Positions 51,975-61,899 of a stretch of DNA of 64,000 nt are shown in pieces (position 1 is the stretch's first letter; every line of letters starts with the position of its first letter). Both the position numbers and the translations under genes were made by a program. The stretch comes from an uncultured Synergistales bacterium (lineage in GTDB: Bacteria > Synergistota > Synergistia > Synergistales > Aminobacteriaceae), in assembly GCA_905233565.1 (NCBI GenBank), contig CAJOCL010000002.1, positions 137,379 through 201,378 on the forward strand, read 5' to 3'. The notes beneath the pieces are model-generated. The model worked only from the letters and a program-made list of their open reading frames with translations. It ran no database searches and was not told the DNA's origin.

Positions 51975-53319
51975 TCAGCCCCGATAAAGCCCTGTCAATA
52001 TGCGACACCCTGACAATCTTTATCCCGTTAAATTTAACCTGTTCCTTCGAACTGACAACGGCAGTGTGAAAACCCAGCCTAGCAGCTTCCTTCAGCCTCA
52101 AATCAATTCTGGTTACCGGCCTTATTTCACCTGCTAACCCCACCTCGCCGAGCCAGCATGTACCGCCCTGTAACGGAATATTTTTCAACGCTGAGGCTAT
52201 CGCTGCACATGCCGGCAAATCCGCGCTAGGATCCTGAAGGCTTAACCCTCCTGCTACGTTTATATATAAATCGTGATTATTCGTTGCTATGCTGCAACGT
52301 CTGTCTATTACTGCCGTCAATAACTGAAATCTGTTAAGCTCAATTCCCCTTGATGTCCTTCTTGGATACGGAAATATAGTTCTAGCTGCCAAAGTCTGAA
52401 TTTCTGCTGCCAGCGGCGTATTTCCCTCAAGTGCTATCGTCATTGCAACGCCCGAAACTGATACATCGTCGCGGTTCCAATATAATCCGCTCTTGTCCTC
52501 AACAGGTTTAAGCCCGTCGCCGCACATCTCAAATATTCCAAGTTCCTCAGTGCTTCCGTAACGGTTCTTAACAGCCCTGAGCATTCTATAAGACGAATAG
52601 CCTTCACCCGAAAAATTCAAAACAGTGTCGACCATGTGTTCAAGCATCATAGGTCCTGCGATTTTGCCGTCTTTCGTTATATGGCCTATCATTACGGCAG
52701 GGATATTGTGTTCCCTCGCACAGTCTACAACTCTTTGAGCTACTGCCCTGACCTGCGTTACCGTTCCCGGCCAGCCCGAATCGCTTCCCGTTGTCATGGC
52801 CTGAACGCTGTCAAGAACGATAAATGAAAATTTATTGCTTTCAAGATTTTTCAGCGCGTCTTCAAGATTTGAGCCTGAATATAAATATAATTTTTCTGAT
52901 GCCGTCTTAATCCTTGAGGCTCTCAAAGCAACTTGAGCATCTGACTCTTCACCCGAAATATAAAGAACGGGGAAATTTAATTTTCTCGCAACGCTCCCCG
53001 CTGCCTGAAGTAAAAGCGTTGATTTCCCGATTCCCGGCTGGCCTCCGATAAGTACGACGCTTCCCGGAACCAATCCTCCGCCCAATACCCTGTCGAGTTC
53101 GTCAATACCTGTTATTATTCTCTCAGGCGGTTTAACGTCCAATGAGCTTATTATTTTTACGTTCGGGAGATTTAAGTTTTTCGGATTGTTTTCTGTTTTA
53201 GGCTCATCAAGTGCCGTGAACGTTCCCCATGAATTACATGAAGGACATTTCCCCGTTTTTGTTGTCGTTATGTGTCCGCATTCTGAGCATATATATTTTG
53301 TTATTTTTACGTTTCCCAT
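51952..53319 (-). CDS. radA: DNA repair protein RadA
   Basis: A 455-aa RadA/Sms protein, a RecA-like motor that helps branch migration during recombination and transformation. It has an N-terminal zinc finger ([18 protein letters not shown]), Walker [15 protein letters not shown] near residue 92, the RadA motif KNRYG near residue 255 and a Lon-like C-terminal domain. KNRFG is usual; here the Phe is Tyr. The end overlaps the convergent pilin-like gene by 23 bp. Confidence 0.96.
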   Translation of the reverse strand: MGNVKITKYICSECGHITTTKTGKCPSCNSWGTFTALDEPKTENNPKNLNLPNVKIISSLDVKPPERIITGIDELDRVLGGGLVPGSVVLIGGQPGIGKSTLLLQAAGSVARKLNFPVLYISGEESDAQVALRASRIKTASEKLYLYSGSNLEDALKNLESNKFSFIVLDSVQAMTTGSDSGWPGTVTQVRAVAQRVVDCAREHNIPAVMIGHITKDGKIAGPMMLEHMVDTVLNFSGEGYSSYRMLRAVKNRYGSTEELGIFEMCGDGLKPVEDKSGLYWNRDDVSVSGVAMTIALEGNTPLAAEIQTLAARTIFPYPRRTSRGIELNRFQLLTAVIDRRCSIATNNHDLYINVAGGLSLQDPSADLPACAAIASALKNIPLQGGTCWLGEVGLAGEIRPVTRIDLRLKEAARLGFHTAVVSSKEQVKFNGIKIVRVSHIDRALSGLITQSYSN

Positions 53320-53366
53320 ATTATAATTATTCTACTACAACTAAAACTCAGGAGGAATTAAATAAA

Positions 53367-54701
53367 ATGGTATCAATACCAACAATTAAGCGCATGGATA
53401 TTTACCCGGTTGCCGGCCATGACTGTATGGAGCTTAACTTATCGGGAGCCCACGCGCCTTTCTTCACGCGCAACATCGTAATACTTGAGGACAGTTCGGG
53501 AAATCTGGGCTGCGGAGAAGTTCCAGGCGGTCAGAAAATAACAAAAGCCCTCGAAGACATCAAGCACCTTGTTGTAGGAACAAGAATCGCCGACTACAAG
53601 AACACTCTGAATCAGATACGCAAGTGGCTCGACGAGAACATCAAAGACGATGTAAGAGGACTTCAGACTTTTGACCTGAGAACGGGCGTACATGTCGTTA
53701 CGGCTGTTGAAGCTCCGCTGCTTGACCTTATGGGAAAATTCCTCGATGTCCCGGCGGCTGCCCTCATGGGGGACGGAGTTCAGCGCGAACGTGTAAGATT
53801 CCTAAGTTACCTCTTCTTTATCGGTGACAGGAAAAAGACGGATCTGCCATACGAAGAAGAGCCCGATTCACCCTGCGATTGGTACAGACTGCGCCACGAA
53901 GAGGCTTTGACACCTGAAAAGATCGTTGCACTAGCAAAGGCAACACACGAAAAATACGGATTTGAGGACTTCAAATTAAAAGGCGGAGTTCTGAAACCTC
54001 GTGAAGAATTGAAAGCAGTTCAGGCCATTAAAAAAGCATTCCCGAACGCTCGTGTTGACTTAGACCCGAACGGATGCTGGAGCTTGAAGGAGGCTTTGGA
54101 GATTGCGCCGGAACTTAAAGAATGCCTTGCTTACTGTGAAGACCCCTGCGGTGCTGAGGGCGGATTCAGCGGCCGTGAAGTTATGTCGGAGTTCAGAAAG
54201 GCAGCAATGATGCCTACGGCTACAAACATGATTAATACTGACTGGCGGCAGATGTGCCACGCCCTGACATTGCAGGCTGTTGATATTCCGCTTGCCGATC
54301 CTCATTTCTGGACAATGAACGGCTCCGTACGTGTCGGGCAGTTATGCGCTGATTTCGGGCTGATGTGGGGCTGCCACAGCAACAATCATTTTGATATTTC
54401 GCTGGCTATGGTCGTTCAGTGTGCTGCGGCAATTCCGGGAAAAATGAACGGAATTGATACACATTGGATTTGGCAGGAAGGCCGCGAGCGTCTGACGGTT
54501 GAGCCTATGCAGATTGTAGGCGGCTGTATTGACCTTCCGAAGAAGCCCGGACTCGGCGTTGATGTCGATATGGATCAGATAAAGAAAGCAAACGAGCTTT
54601 ATTTCAAGCACGGATTAGGCGCAAGAGATGACGCTATCGGAATGCAGTATTTGATTCCGGGCTGGAAGTTCGACAACAAAAAACCCTGCTTAGTCAGGTA
54701 A
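53367..54701 (+). CDS. gudD: Glucarate dehydratase
   Basis: A 444-aa enolase-superfamily enzyme that dehydrates D-glucarate (or L-idarate) to 5-keto-4-deoxyglucarate. Catalytic Lys203 and Lys205 are in FKLKGG, metal ligands appear in DLDPNG and CEDPCG, and His337 is in GCHSNNH, matching the E. coli GudD layout within two residues. The ATG at 53367 follows AGGAGGA; the long in-frame extension upstream (from 53229) is antisense to radA and has no ribosome site. A terminator follows, and no aldolase or reductase for the next steps is adjacent. Confidence 0.96.
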   Translation: MVSIPTIKRMDIYPVAGHDCMELNLSGAHAPFFTRNIVILEDSSGNLGCGEVPGGQKITKALEDIKHLVVGTRIADYKNTLNQIRKWLDENIKDDVRGLQTFDLRTGVHVVTAVEAPLLDLMGKFLDVPAAALMGDGVQRERVRFLSYLFFIGDRKKTDLPYEEEPDSPCDWYRLRHEEALTPEKIVALAKATHEKYGFEDFKLKGGVLKPREELKAVQAIKKAFPNARVDLDPNGCWSLKEALEIAPELKECLAYCEDPCGAEGGFSGREVMSEFRKAAMMPTATNMINTDWRQMCHALTLQAVDIPLADPHFWTMNGSVRVGQLCADFGLMWGCHSNNHFDISLAMVVQCAAAIPGKMNGIDTHWIWQEGRERLTVEPMQIVGGCIDLPKKPGLGVDVDMDQIKKANELYFKHGLGARDDAIGMQYLIPGWKFDNKKPCLVR

Positions 54702-54715
54702 AACAAAAAATTTTT

Positions 54716-54748
54716 TCCCCTTGTCTAAACGATGAGGGGATTTTTTTT
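54716..54748 (+). terminator. Terminator after gudD
   Basis: TCCCC pairs with GGGGA around a 15-nt loop, followed by eight T. Confidence 0.88.
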
Positions 54749-54752
54749 ATTG

Positions 54753-54758
54753 TATAAT
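54753..54758 (+). promoter_or_regulatory. Possible -10 element in the leader of the 511-aa surface protein gene
   Basis: TATAAT follows the gudD terminator by about five bases. It would give a leader of roughly 160 nt before GTG 54926, holding an imperfect hairpin (54854-54884, GCTTTTCTTGC against GCTAAGAAAGGC). No -35 is convincing because that place is in the terminator. Confidence 0.35.
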
Positions 54759-54925
54759 AATGAATACCGTGACACTACTACAACATGGTTTCAAACAAGC
54801 ACAATTAATTTAAATATAGAAACGGAGGCAGAGAATTTTATAAAAAAATAGGGGCTTTTCTTGCTAAAAAATGCTAAGAAAGGCAGTAACACCATATCAC
54901 ATTGAATTGAAAGGAAGTATTGAAA

Positions 54926-56455
54926 GTGCAAAAAAAATGCAACAAAATTCGTAAAATCAGCCTCATCATCAATCTTCTTGTATTTTGCTCCGTAATTTTC
55001 GTGATGGGGGGGGCATACTACGCTGAAGCCGATGAAGTAGGTGATCTGTTTAACAACTACATGCAATACTTAAAATCAGGAAATGTTACCCTGATAATTT
55101 CAGAGCAGCCAGATCAAACAGGTTTCTTCAAAGAGGCTTATCTTGAGGCAAAAGGCATAGTTGCTAAAAAAGACATAGCTAGTAGAATTGATGTGAATAT
55201 TGAAAATGTGCGCATTGATTCTGCGTTAATCAACGTAAGCGGCCTTCAGCTTAATCCGCCGTCTGACTGGAAAACGAGGGTCAGTTTTGACAGCTTTCAG
55301 TCTTCTTCGGTAACTGTAAATATCTTAGAGAGCGACATAAACAGCGCAATCAAAGATCAGGAATTCCGTCTTAGAGCAGATAACGGCAAAGACTTTATCT
55401 TGTTCAACGTAGTAACAGATATTACGGCAGACGGAATTAAAATAACAGGCTATCTGCGGGAAGAAAATCCTTCAGGCTTAGCATCGTATGCTGCTGCTTG
55501 GTTGTTGGGGCCTGCTGTTGATAATTATCCCGTTGAAATTAACAGCAAATTAAAAATCGTAGATGACAGGGAATTATGGCTCGATAATCCTACGGTTAAA
55601 AGAGGCAGTTTTTCCGAACTTGACAGTTATATTGAAAGGAATATAACTAATCGAGACAGGCCGATTTTAGATTTGGGGGAATTAGATCTTTCAAGAACTC
55701 CGGTAACACTTCACAGCGTAGAATTAAAAGACGGCAGCTTAAGTTTTTCATCAGCTACGTTGCCCAAAGCTTTGGAAGGCGGAATTAGGTACACATACTC
55801 TGCTAATGCTGATGCTGATACAGGAAATACGGTTGCAGCAGGAACTATCGAACCTGTTCCACAAGATGAAAGGCCATCGCTCATTCAAGAAATCGTTAAA
55901 ACTCTTGCTGATTCAGAAATCGAAGGACTCAGAGGACTTAAACCGGAAGATATTAAATTCATCGAGTCTCAAAATATTTTAGCGATCAAAGAGCCGACTG
56001 AAGCATTAATTGACGAAGCCAAAAAAGATAATTATGAGATTGTCGGAAAATTGAACACGATCAGTGTTGACATAACAGGCTACTATGTTTTCAAAGTTGT
56101 TTTGAGCGATGCCCTTTATGATAAAGTTAAAGACACCGATGTAAAAAACCTCAGAATGTACTACACAACAGATGATGGAAGCTCCGCAAGTAAAGTTAGT
56201 GCCTCCTCCGTCAAAGCATCCTTATTTGGGCTTATCAATACACTTGAAATATTAACCATGCAAGGAAAAAGACTTACTCAAATCGGCGCAAAAGAGTTTT
56301 TAATGATTGGTCTTTTGAATGCAGGAAAGCCTTTGAGCTTCTATCTTGCCAAACTCATCCTTGCGCTTTTGTTGGGAGGTTGCTATATAGGTTTTGGTGT
56401 TTTCGGCATTGTTGTAGCATCTGCCATTGCAATAAAATTTTTCAGGAAACGTTAA
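54926..56455 (+). CDS. Lineage-specific exported protein with GC-type C-terminal tail
   Basis: A 509-aa protein. N-terminal membrane/signal segment (about residues 9-32), then a mixed alpha-beta region (35-270) in which ITADGIKITGYLREENPSG and VTVNILESDINSAIKDQEF recall the DUF2993/LmeA lipid-binding fold, though I cannot confirm it. A second domain (about 290-440) includes GKLNTISVDITGYYVFKVVLSDALYDKVKDTDV. The C-terminus is hydrophobic with GGCYIGFG, then a long hydrophobic stretch and FFRKR, like a Synergist-CTERM sorting tail. Start GTG 54926 follows AAGGAAG; a TTG at 54920 is too close to it. Function unknown; a surface-attached lipid- or sugar-binding protein is a guess. Confidence 0.75.
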   Translation: MQKKCNKIRKISLIINLLVFCSVIFVMGGAYYAEADEVGDLFNNYMQYLKSGNVTLIISEQPDQTGFFKEAYLEAKGIVAKKDIASRIDVNIENVRIDSALINVSGLQLNPPSDWKTRVSFDSFQSSSVTVNILESDINSAIKDQEFRLRADNGKDFILFNVVTDITADGIKITGYLREENPSGLASYAAAWLLGPAVDNYPVEINSKLKIVDDRELWLDNPTVKRGSFSELDSYIERNITNRDRPILDLGELDLSRTPVTLHSVELKDGSLSFSSATLPKALEGGIRYTYSANADADTGNTVAAGTIEPVPQDERPSLIQEIVKTLADSEIEGLRGLKPEDIKFIESQNILAIKEPTEALIDEAKKDNYEIVGKLNTISVDITGYYVFKVVLSDALYDKVKDTDVKNLRMYYTTDDGSSASKVSASSVKASLFGLINTLEILTMQGKRLTQIGAKEFLMIGLLNAGKPLSFYLAKLILALLLGGCYIGFGVFGIVVASAIAIKFFRKR

Positions 56456-56536
56456 TTATTAATAAGGGGTATAATGCCGTTTTCTGTATCGAAAAATAGA
56501 AGCCCTGTTTTTGTTGTTTGTTGATTAATAAATAAA

Positions 56537-56573
56537 AACCCTCCCGATTTTTACACGGAAGGGCTTTTTTTAA
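56537..56573. terminator. Bidirectional terminator
   Basis: CCCTCCCG pairs imperfectly with CGGAAGGG over ATTTTTACA, with A and T runs on both sides. It serves the 511-aa gene region on the plus strand and pth on the minus strand. Confidence 0.85.
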
Positions 56574-57118
56574 TTTTCTGCGTTTATGACCGTCATTGCT
56601 TTTTGAATATCCTGATTAAGCCACGCATTAACGGCCTCTTCAGAACGTTTCAATATTTCCGGGAGCTGTTCGCGTTCATTGTCGTCAAAGTGTCCGAGAA
56701 CATAATTTATCATGCTTCCCGGAGCTTTCCCGATTCCTACTCTAAGTCTTGGAACGTGAATATCTCCTAATGCTCCGAGTATTGAAATAAGCCCGTTATG
56801 TCCTCCCGCACTCCCCTGAGCGCGTAACCTTAACTTCCCGAACGGCAAAGCCATATCATCATAAATGATTAATATATCTTCAAGTTCGATCTTGTAAAAA
56901 TTAACGGCCTCACTTACTGCAAGACCGCTTGAGTTCATGAATGTTAAAGGCTTGAGGAGAATAACATCGTTCCATTTCCAGTACTCGCCATGAAAATTCT
57001 GTCTAGGCTTTCCGAGATTGTTGTTTACAGCGATAAAATCAGCGCATAGCCAGCCCATATTATGACGGGTGAAAGCATATTCAGTTCCCGGATTACCAAG
57101 ACCGGCTATGAGTTTCAT
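56570..57118 (-). CDS. pth: Peptidyl-tRNA hydrolase
   Basis: A 182-aa enzyme that releases peptides from peptidyl-tRNA. The catalytic His is in TRHNMGW near residue 19, with GLGNPGTEY before it and KPLTFMNSSG and SAGGHNGL further on. It follows rplY by 5 bp, a usual pair. Confidence 0.97.
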   Translation of the reverse strand: MKLIAGLGNPGTEYAFTRHNMGWLCADFIAVNNNLGKPRQNFHGEYWKWNDVILLKPLTFMNSSGLAVSEAVNFYKIELEDILIIYDDMALPFGKLRLRAQGSAGGHNGLISILGALGDIHVPRLRVGIGKAPGSMINYVLGHFDDNEREQLPEILKRSEEAVNAWLNQDIQKAMTVINAEN

Positions 57119-57123
57119 TGTGA

Positions 57124-57795
57124 TTACTTCTTTTCTTCCTCGTCAGAATCTTCTTTTGCTGCCTTGCCCTTTGCGACTACTTCAACATCTGCTGCTGCGG
57201 TCTCTTCTGCTTCGGGTTCAGCGTCTTCAACGCCTCTTGACGTTACGACTATTGCGACGACCTCTTCAGGGTCAGCAAGTGCCGTTACGTTCTCAGGCAG
57301 AGCGAGATCCTTAACGTGTATTGCATCGCCGATATTGAGTCCTGAAACGTCAACTTTAATAACATCAGGAATGCTCATCGGAAGAGTCTCGACTTCGAGT
57401 TCGTGAACAGCCTCAAGAACACCGCCGTCTTTAATGCCCTGTGAGTTCTCGCGCCCGACAACTTCAACAGGAATATTGACGTTGATTTTTCTGCCTCTCA
57501 CAAGGTGCAGGAAGTCAATATGAAGCGGCACATCATTTAACGGATGTCTCTGAGCCTCGCGGATTATGCAAAGTTCCTCGCGCCCGTCGGGGAGTTTAAC
57601 GTTGAGCCTTGTTGATTCCCAGCGTCCTGCTAATATGCGCTCAATTTCACGCATGTTTACTTTGCCGATTATGTTCTCTTTGATTTCAGGTCCGTAGATT
57701 ACACAGGGAACATAGCCCGAACGCCTGAGCCTTCCGTTTTCGCCCTTGCCCGTCTTCTCACGGGACTCCATCACTAACGTTACTATGTCAGCCAT
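57124..57795 (-). CDS. rplY: 50S ribosomal protein L25 / general stress protein Ctc
   Basis: A 223-aa L25/Ctc protein that binds 5S rRNA. It has the N-terminal L25 domain (GKGENGRLRRSGYVPCVIYGPE) and the Ctc beta-barrel (KINVNIPVEVVGRENSQGIKDGGVLEAV). The tail is acidic (AEPEAEETAAADVEVVAKGKAAKEDSDEEEKK), longer than in classical L25. First of the rplY-pth pair. Confidence 0.96.
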   Translation of the reverse strand: MADIVTLVMESREKTGKGENGRLRRSGYVPCVIYGPEIKENIIGKVNMREIERILAGRWESTRLNVKLPDGREELCIIREAQRHPLNDVPLHIDFLHLVRGRKINVNIPVEVVGRENSQGIKDGGVLEAVHELEVETLPMSIPDVIKVDVSGLNIGDAIHVKDLALPENVTALADPEEVVAIVVTSRGVEDAEPEAEETAAADVEVVAKGKAAKEDSDEEEKK

Positions 57796-57847
57796 GAAAA
57801 TTTAATCTCTCCTTCAAAATATTATTATTGCCGATTGATTATAACAC

Positions 57848-58777
57848 TCATTTTTTTGAAAACAGCTTAATCACAAGAGGCCATATATTCATTATGAAAA
57901 TGTACTGTATGCTTTTTTCGACGAATTTGCCGACATGAACCCCGAATGCTGCCGATGTTATTGCGCGTGTGTTCCAGATCAGGAAGTGAAGGGGAATAAG
58001 GCCGATTAAACAGATAATTATGCCCTTGAGATTCCAGCCCGCAGCCTCAAACTTAATGAAACGGCTTTCAATGTACCAGCACAGAGCAAACGTTGCGAAT
58101 ACCCCAGAATCTCCCCACGCGTCAATCGTCATTGTTACAGGGTCAACGAGTAATTTTCCGTCAACATAATCCATAGGGTACGGCTTATATGTAACGTATA
58201 CAAGCGTCAATATTCCAGAAAGTGCCGCGAGAATCATAACGTAAATATCCTTTTCGGGGTGCTTGTCGAGATAATCGAATACAAGTTTGCCGATGTAAAG
58301 CGACAGGCAGCCGAGCAGCAGTCCGACAATGACATCCTGAGGCGTGTGTACTCCGAGATAATTACGTGAAAATGCCGTAATAAGAATCAGCGCAAGCAAA
58401 ACAAAACGCAGAATCTTATTCTTTGTCATCGTCATCAATCCGCCGTATATCGGTGTGAACATCATAGTGTGTCCGCTCGGGAACGAATAGCCCCCCGCAG
58501 TCTTTATCGAATCGCCGGCAGGAATTATTTTCGGATCCCTGACCCACGGGCGGTAAACGCAGGCCGTAAGTTTAACGATTGAGTTTATTGTCTGGCTTAA
58601 TTTCAGCGAAAATAAAATGTAAAGTCCGCTGCGCTTGTTTATGCACCAGTAAACGAACGCCGGGACGAGCAGCAAATCTCTTACAGCGAAAAGTGAAAGC
58701 TGTTCAAAAAGCGGCGTAAGTGCATCATGTGTGCTTACACGCCACTCCTGAAGCCAGAGAAGATATGTTATATCCAT
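57848..58777 (-). CDS. PAP2-family membrane phosphatase
   Basis: A 309-aa membrane protein with about six to seven helices and the PAP2 phosphatase motifs KLTACVYRPWVRDP, PSGHTMMFTPIYGG and SRNYLGVHTPQDVIVG. Relatives remove phosphate from undecaprenyl pyrophosphate or phosphatidic acid. The conserved His of the middle motif and the His-Asp of the last are present. Single gene divergent from the pilO-like gene. Substrate not determined. Confidence 0.92.
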   Translation of the reverse strand: MDITYLLWLQEWRVSTHDALTPLFEQLSLFAVRDLLLVPAFVYWCINKRSGLYILFSLKLSQTINSIVKLTACVYRPWVRDPKIIPAGDSIKTAGGYSFPSGHTMMFTPIYGGLMTMTKNKILRFVLLALILITAFSRNYLGVHTPQDVIVGLLLGCLSLYIGKLVFDYLDKHPEKDIYVMILAALSGILTLVYVTYKPYPMDYVDGKLLVDPVTMTIDAWGDSGVFATFALCWYIESRFIKFEAAGWNLKGIIICLIGLIPLHFLIWNTRAITSAAFGVHVGKFVEKSIQYIFIMNIWPLVIKLFSKK

Positions 58778-58942
58778 TTGTGAAAATTAACCTCCTGAAT
58801 TTCTGCCTTTCCGGGCAAAAAAATATTTCAAGGGTAATTATACGCTGACTTTCAGGTCATTATTATTTTTTCTGTATTATAATGTGTTATCATTGCTGTT
58901 GAGCAATTACACGAAAAACTATTAACAGGAATGTGTTTTGTT

Positions 58943-59461
58943 ATGGAAAAGAATACTAATCTTGTTTTCGGCATCTCATTTTGTTTATTCTGCATTATTC
59001 TGTATGCCGTTATATGGTTTTCACTTCATGTTCTTTATGAAGACAGATTGGAATATGACCAGCTCGATGCCGAAAGGAATAATCACAACGGAATAATTAC
59101 CAGCCTTGAAGCCAGAAATGAAAACTTAAAGCGTGTTGCCGCCCTCAGCGTGAACAATGCGGGAACGGTATCGGATGCCGTATCTTTCTATGCTATGGTA
59201 AGACAGACTATAGACAGGTACGGCAATAATATAATGATGCTTTCAATGTCAACATCAGGACGGAACGGACAGGAAGGAAAAGACAATCTCTTGTCCCTGA
59301 AACTTTCAGGCAATTATTATGCCATCATGAATATGATTGCTGACTGGCGGAATCTCCCCGCTGCCTCGAAAATAACCTCACTGCACATAAAGCGCAATCA
59401 TGATCTGCCCGAAAAAATAATCGAAGTCGATGTAGTTCTTGAAGTCATGGTCGAGGAGTAA
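58943..59461 (+). CDS. PilO-like type IV pilus alignment protein
   Basis: A 172-aa inner-membrane protein: one N-terminal helix (about residues 6-30), a coiled coil (EYDQLDAERNNHNGIITSLEARNENLKRV) and a small ferredoxin-like C-terminal part. This layout and its place before pilP- and pilQ-like genes identify it as PilO. The start is ATG at 58943, with AGGAA 12 nt upstream; ATG at 58931 is too close to that site. Upstream pilM and pilN genes are absent here because the neighbour is a divergent PAP2 gene. Confidence 0.75.
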   Translation: MEKNTNLVFGISFCLFCIILYAVIWFSLHVLYEDRLEYDQLDAERNNHNGIITSLEARNENLKRVAALSVNNAGTVSDAVSFYAMVRQTIDRYGNNIMMLSMSTSGRNGQEGKDNLLSLKLSGNYYAIMNMIADWRNLPAASKITSLHIKRNHDLPEKIIEVDVVLEVMVEE

Positions 59462-59466
59462 TAATC

Positions 59467-60135
59467 ATGAAATCAAAAGAAGAGACACTTCATTTTTATG
59501 AAACTCTTACAGGCGTATTCAACGATGAGCAGTCAAAAATAATCAGATATACCTGCTTTGCCGTTCTTTTTCTGGGGATGCTGTGGGCGGGCTATAATTA
59601 TTTCCGTGCTACCGTGCTTGCTGATACAAATACCCCTGTAGACGAAGATCTTTTTTTTGACAATACACCGTTACCAACAAATGACTCGGCAACCAGCCGT
59701 ATTATGGAAATCGCGCAGACAGTCGACAACGTAAGGCGCGGAAGTGAAGCTATAGCCTCAACGATAATCAGGCTAAATAAAATGCCGTTCAATCTTGACT
59801 CGGAAGGCGGAAATAATGAACCATTTGCGCCCCCTTCAACAGGTACATCGAGTACGGCGGAAAATTCAGGCCAGCAGTCAGAAATTACGACACAGCCTCA
59901 GCCCGGCTCTGTCATTGTCAGAATGATAATGCTTGCTGATGACGGCGAAAAATTAGCAGTCATTGACGTTGGAGGCCTTAAAGGCTTAGTCGTCAGGCGC
60001 GGTGATATGCTGCCCGGCGGAGCGGTCAGAATCGCTGCAATAAAAAATAACGGAATAACTGTTATATTCAACAAACAGGAATTTAATTACGAAGTAAGCG
60101 AAATTCACAAATATGAAATAAGTGAAAATAAGTAG
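59467..60135 (+). CDS. PilP/GspC-like pilus protein
   Basis: A 222-aa protein with an N-terminal membrane helix (about residues 28-47), a Ser/Thr/Pro/Gln-rich linker (about 115-145) and a small beta domain (VIDVGGLKGLVVRRGDMLPGGAVRIAAIKNNGITVIF) like the periplasmic homology region of PilP/GspC, which contacts the secretin. Starts 5 bp after the pilO-like gene. Identification rests on this domain and on position before the secretin. Confidence 0.75.
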   Translation: MKSKEETLHFYETLTGVFNDEQSKIIRYTCFAVLFLGMLWAGYNYFRATVLADTNTPVDEDLFFDNTPLPTNDSATSRIMEIAQTVDNVRRGSEAIASTIIRLNKMPFNLDSEGGNNEPFAPPSTGTSSTAENSGQQSEITTQPQPGSVIVRMIMLADDGEKLAVIDVGGLKGLVVRRGDMLPGGAVRIAAIKNNGITVIFNKQEFNYEVSEIHKYEISENK

Positions 60136-60189
60136 TATAATAAGTTTTACTTAGTTTAATTTCATGGAAAAGTGAAGTGAAAGATACGA

Positions 60190-61842
60190 ATGTTACGCAG
60201 AATTATTGTTCTTACAGCTTTTGTTTTATCATTGTTTGCGTCAGTCAGGACGGATAATTTACGGTCTGTGATGACGGGCTGCAGCATTTACCAGATCGGC
60301 GAAAGTGAATTTATACTTAAACTTTTGGGGAGAAATCTTCCTCTCCCTGTGTATGAGCATGAGAACACAGATAATTCACTTAAACTCACTCTTAATGATG
60401 CAAAAGTCAGAAACCCTGACGCTATAAAATCATCATTGGAAAAATATTTAAGCGGAATACCGATTATATATAGTTTTAACGCTGAAAATGTATCAGCCGA
60501 CAATAATTTTTATGTCTCTATTGAAATTAAATCGGATCATGCGTTGAAAGTACATTCGATTTCAAGGAGCAATGACGGTTACAGCATAAGAATAAAGGCT
60601 GAAAACAGCAGCGGGGAACCACTATTCAGCGGTATATACGTACCTTCCCCGAAGCCTGTAACTGCTCCCGTTTCAACACTTCCCTTCAGGGTTGACCAGA
60701 AAATAACGCTTGAGCTCAGAGATGCTGAACTCAGGGACGTACTAAGGGGGCTTATGGCTCACATAGGGCGCAACATAATCATAGATACAACGTTCCCGAA
60801 AGACGTTTTAATAACCATGACGCTTGTTGACGTAAGAGTTGACGAGGTTTTGAATTATCTTTTAAGGACGTATGATCTTGCCTGTTTCAATTCAGGGATA
60901 AATACAACGACATTCGGAACGCGTGAAGGGCTGTACAAACTTTCGGGCGAAAATATACTCAAGGATTTCAAGATAAATTTTGCCGAGCCTGCACAGGTCA
61001 GCACGGTATTAAAAACTCTGGCTGCACTCGGGGATAACAGTGTTACGGTCGATGAAAGAACGAAAATCATTTATGTTAAGACTAATCCGGCAAAAATGGT
61101 TGAAGTTGAAGACCTGATAAGCAGATTGGACATTCCGCAGAAACAGGTAATGATTCAGGCCAGTATTTTCGAGTTCAGCGACAGCGATGGTTTGGCAGTT
61201 CAAAACGCCCTTGAGATAGCATATGATGACATAAGGCTGAGTTTAGGCGGTGAAAAGGGAATTTCAATAAATTACAGAAATGACCGCTCAATCAGGGGTA
61301 AGCGTGAAGCATGGACGGCAAGGACTATAGTTGATACGTTCTCTGCACTTGAACAGAAAGGAAAAGGAAAGGTTCTCGCTAATCCTTCAGTCATAGCAAC
61401 GGACGGAAAACAGGCAACTATAACGCTTACTCAGGATTACCCATACATTTCGGACAGGGATAATCAAAAAGGCACCGTAACATGGTCAACTGAAGAGGTC
61501 GGTCCTAAACTGACATTTACGCCCAGAGTAGGACGTGACGGCTTTGTAACGATGAAACTTGAAATAAGCACCGGCGATGTTATCGGCACGCAGTCAAGCA
61601 GTACGGGCGATACGATGCCCATAACTACAACAAGATCCGTCAATACTGAAGTAAGAGTGAGGGACGGAATGCCGTTTGTCATAGGCGGACTGATTCGAGA
61701 GGACAAAAATAACACTCTCTCAAAAATCCCTATTCTTGGCAATATTCCGTTACTCGGCGATCTTTTCTCTTACAGGATAAATTCATTAACAAAAACTCAG
61801 GTTGTAATGGTAATAACGCCGTATATTCTTGACACTAAATAG
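60190..61842 (+). CDS. pilQ: PilQ/GspD-family secretin
   Basis: A 550-aa outer-membrane secretin. A signal peptide is at the N-terminus, then the N-domain (LELRDAELRDVLRGLMAHIGRNIIIDTTFPKDV) and the KH-like N1 domain (IKTNPAKMVEVEDLISRLDIPQKQVMIQASIFEF). The C-terminal secretin domain includes VGPKLTFTPRVGRDGFVTMKLEI, VRVRDGMPFVIGGLIREDKN and LGNIPLLGDLFSYR, which form the beta-barrel pore. Together with pilO- and pilP-like genes it makes the pilus outer gate. Followed by efp after a 57-bp gap. Confidence 0.93.
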   Translation: MLRRIIVLTAFVLSLFASVRTDNLRSVMTGCSIYQIGESEFILKLLGRNLPLPVYEHENTDNSLKLTLNDAKVRNPDAIKSSLEKYLSGIPIIYSFNAENVSADNNFYVSIEIKSDHALKVHSISRSNDGYSIRIKAENSSGEPLFSGIYVPSPKPVTAPVSTLPFRVDQKITLELRDAELRDVLRGLMAHIGRNIIIDTTFPKDVLITMTLVDVRVDEVLNYLLRTYDLACFNSGINTTTFGTREGLYKLSGENILKDFKINFAEPAQVSTVLKTLAALGDNSVTVDERTKIIYVKTNPAKMVEVEDLISRLDIPQKQVMIQASIFEFSDSDGLAVQNALEIAYDDIRLSLGGEKGISINYRNDRSIRGKREAWTARTIVDTFSALEQKGKGKVLANPSVIATDGKQATITLTQDYPYISDRDNQKGTVTWSTEEVGPKLTFTPRVGRDGFVTMKLEISTGDVIGTQSSSTGDTMPITTTRSVNTEVRVRDGMPFVIGGLIREDKNNTLSKIPILGNIPLLGDLFSYRINSLTKTQVVMVITPYILDTK

Positions 61843-61899
61843 CCTGAATATAATATAATTAGCTGTATTAATTAATTTTATATTCAGGAGGTTTTTTTT

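Noticed and set aside
53229..53366. N-terminal extension of glucarate dehydratase
   Set aside because: It is antisense to radA and lacks a ribosome site; ATG 53367 follows AGGAGGA and begins at the normal GudD N-terminus.
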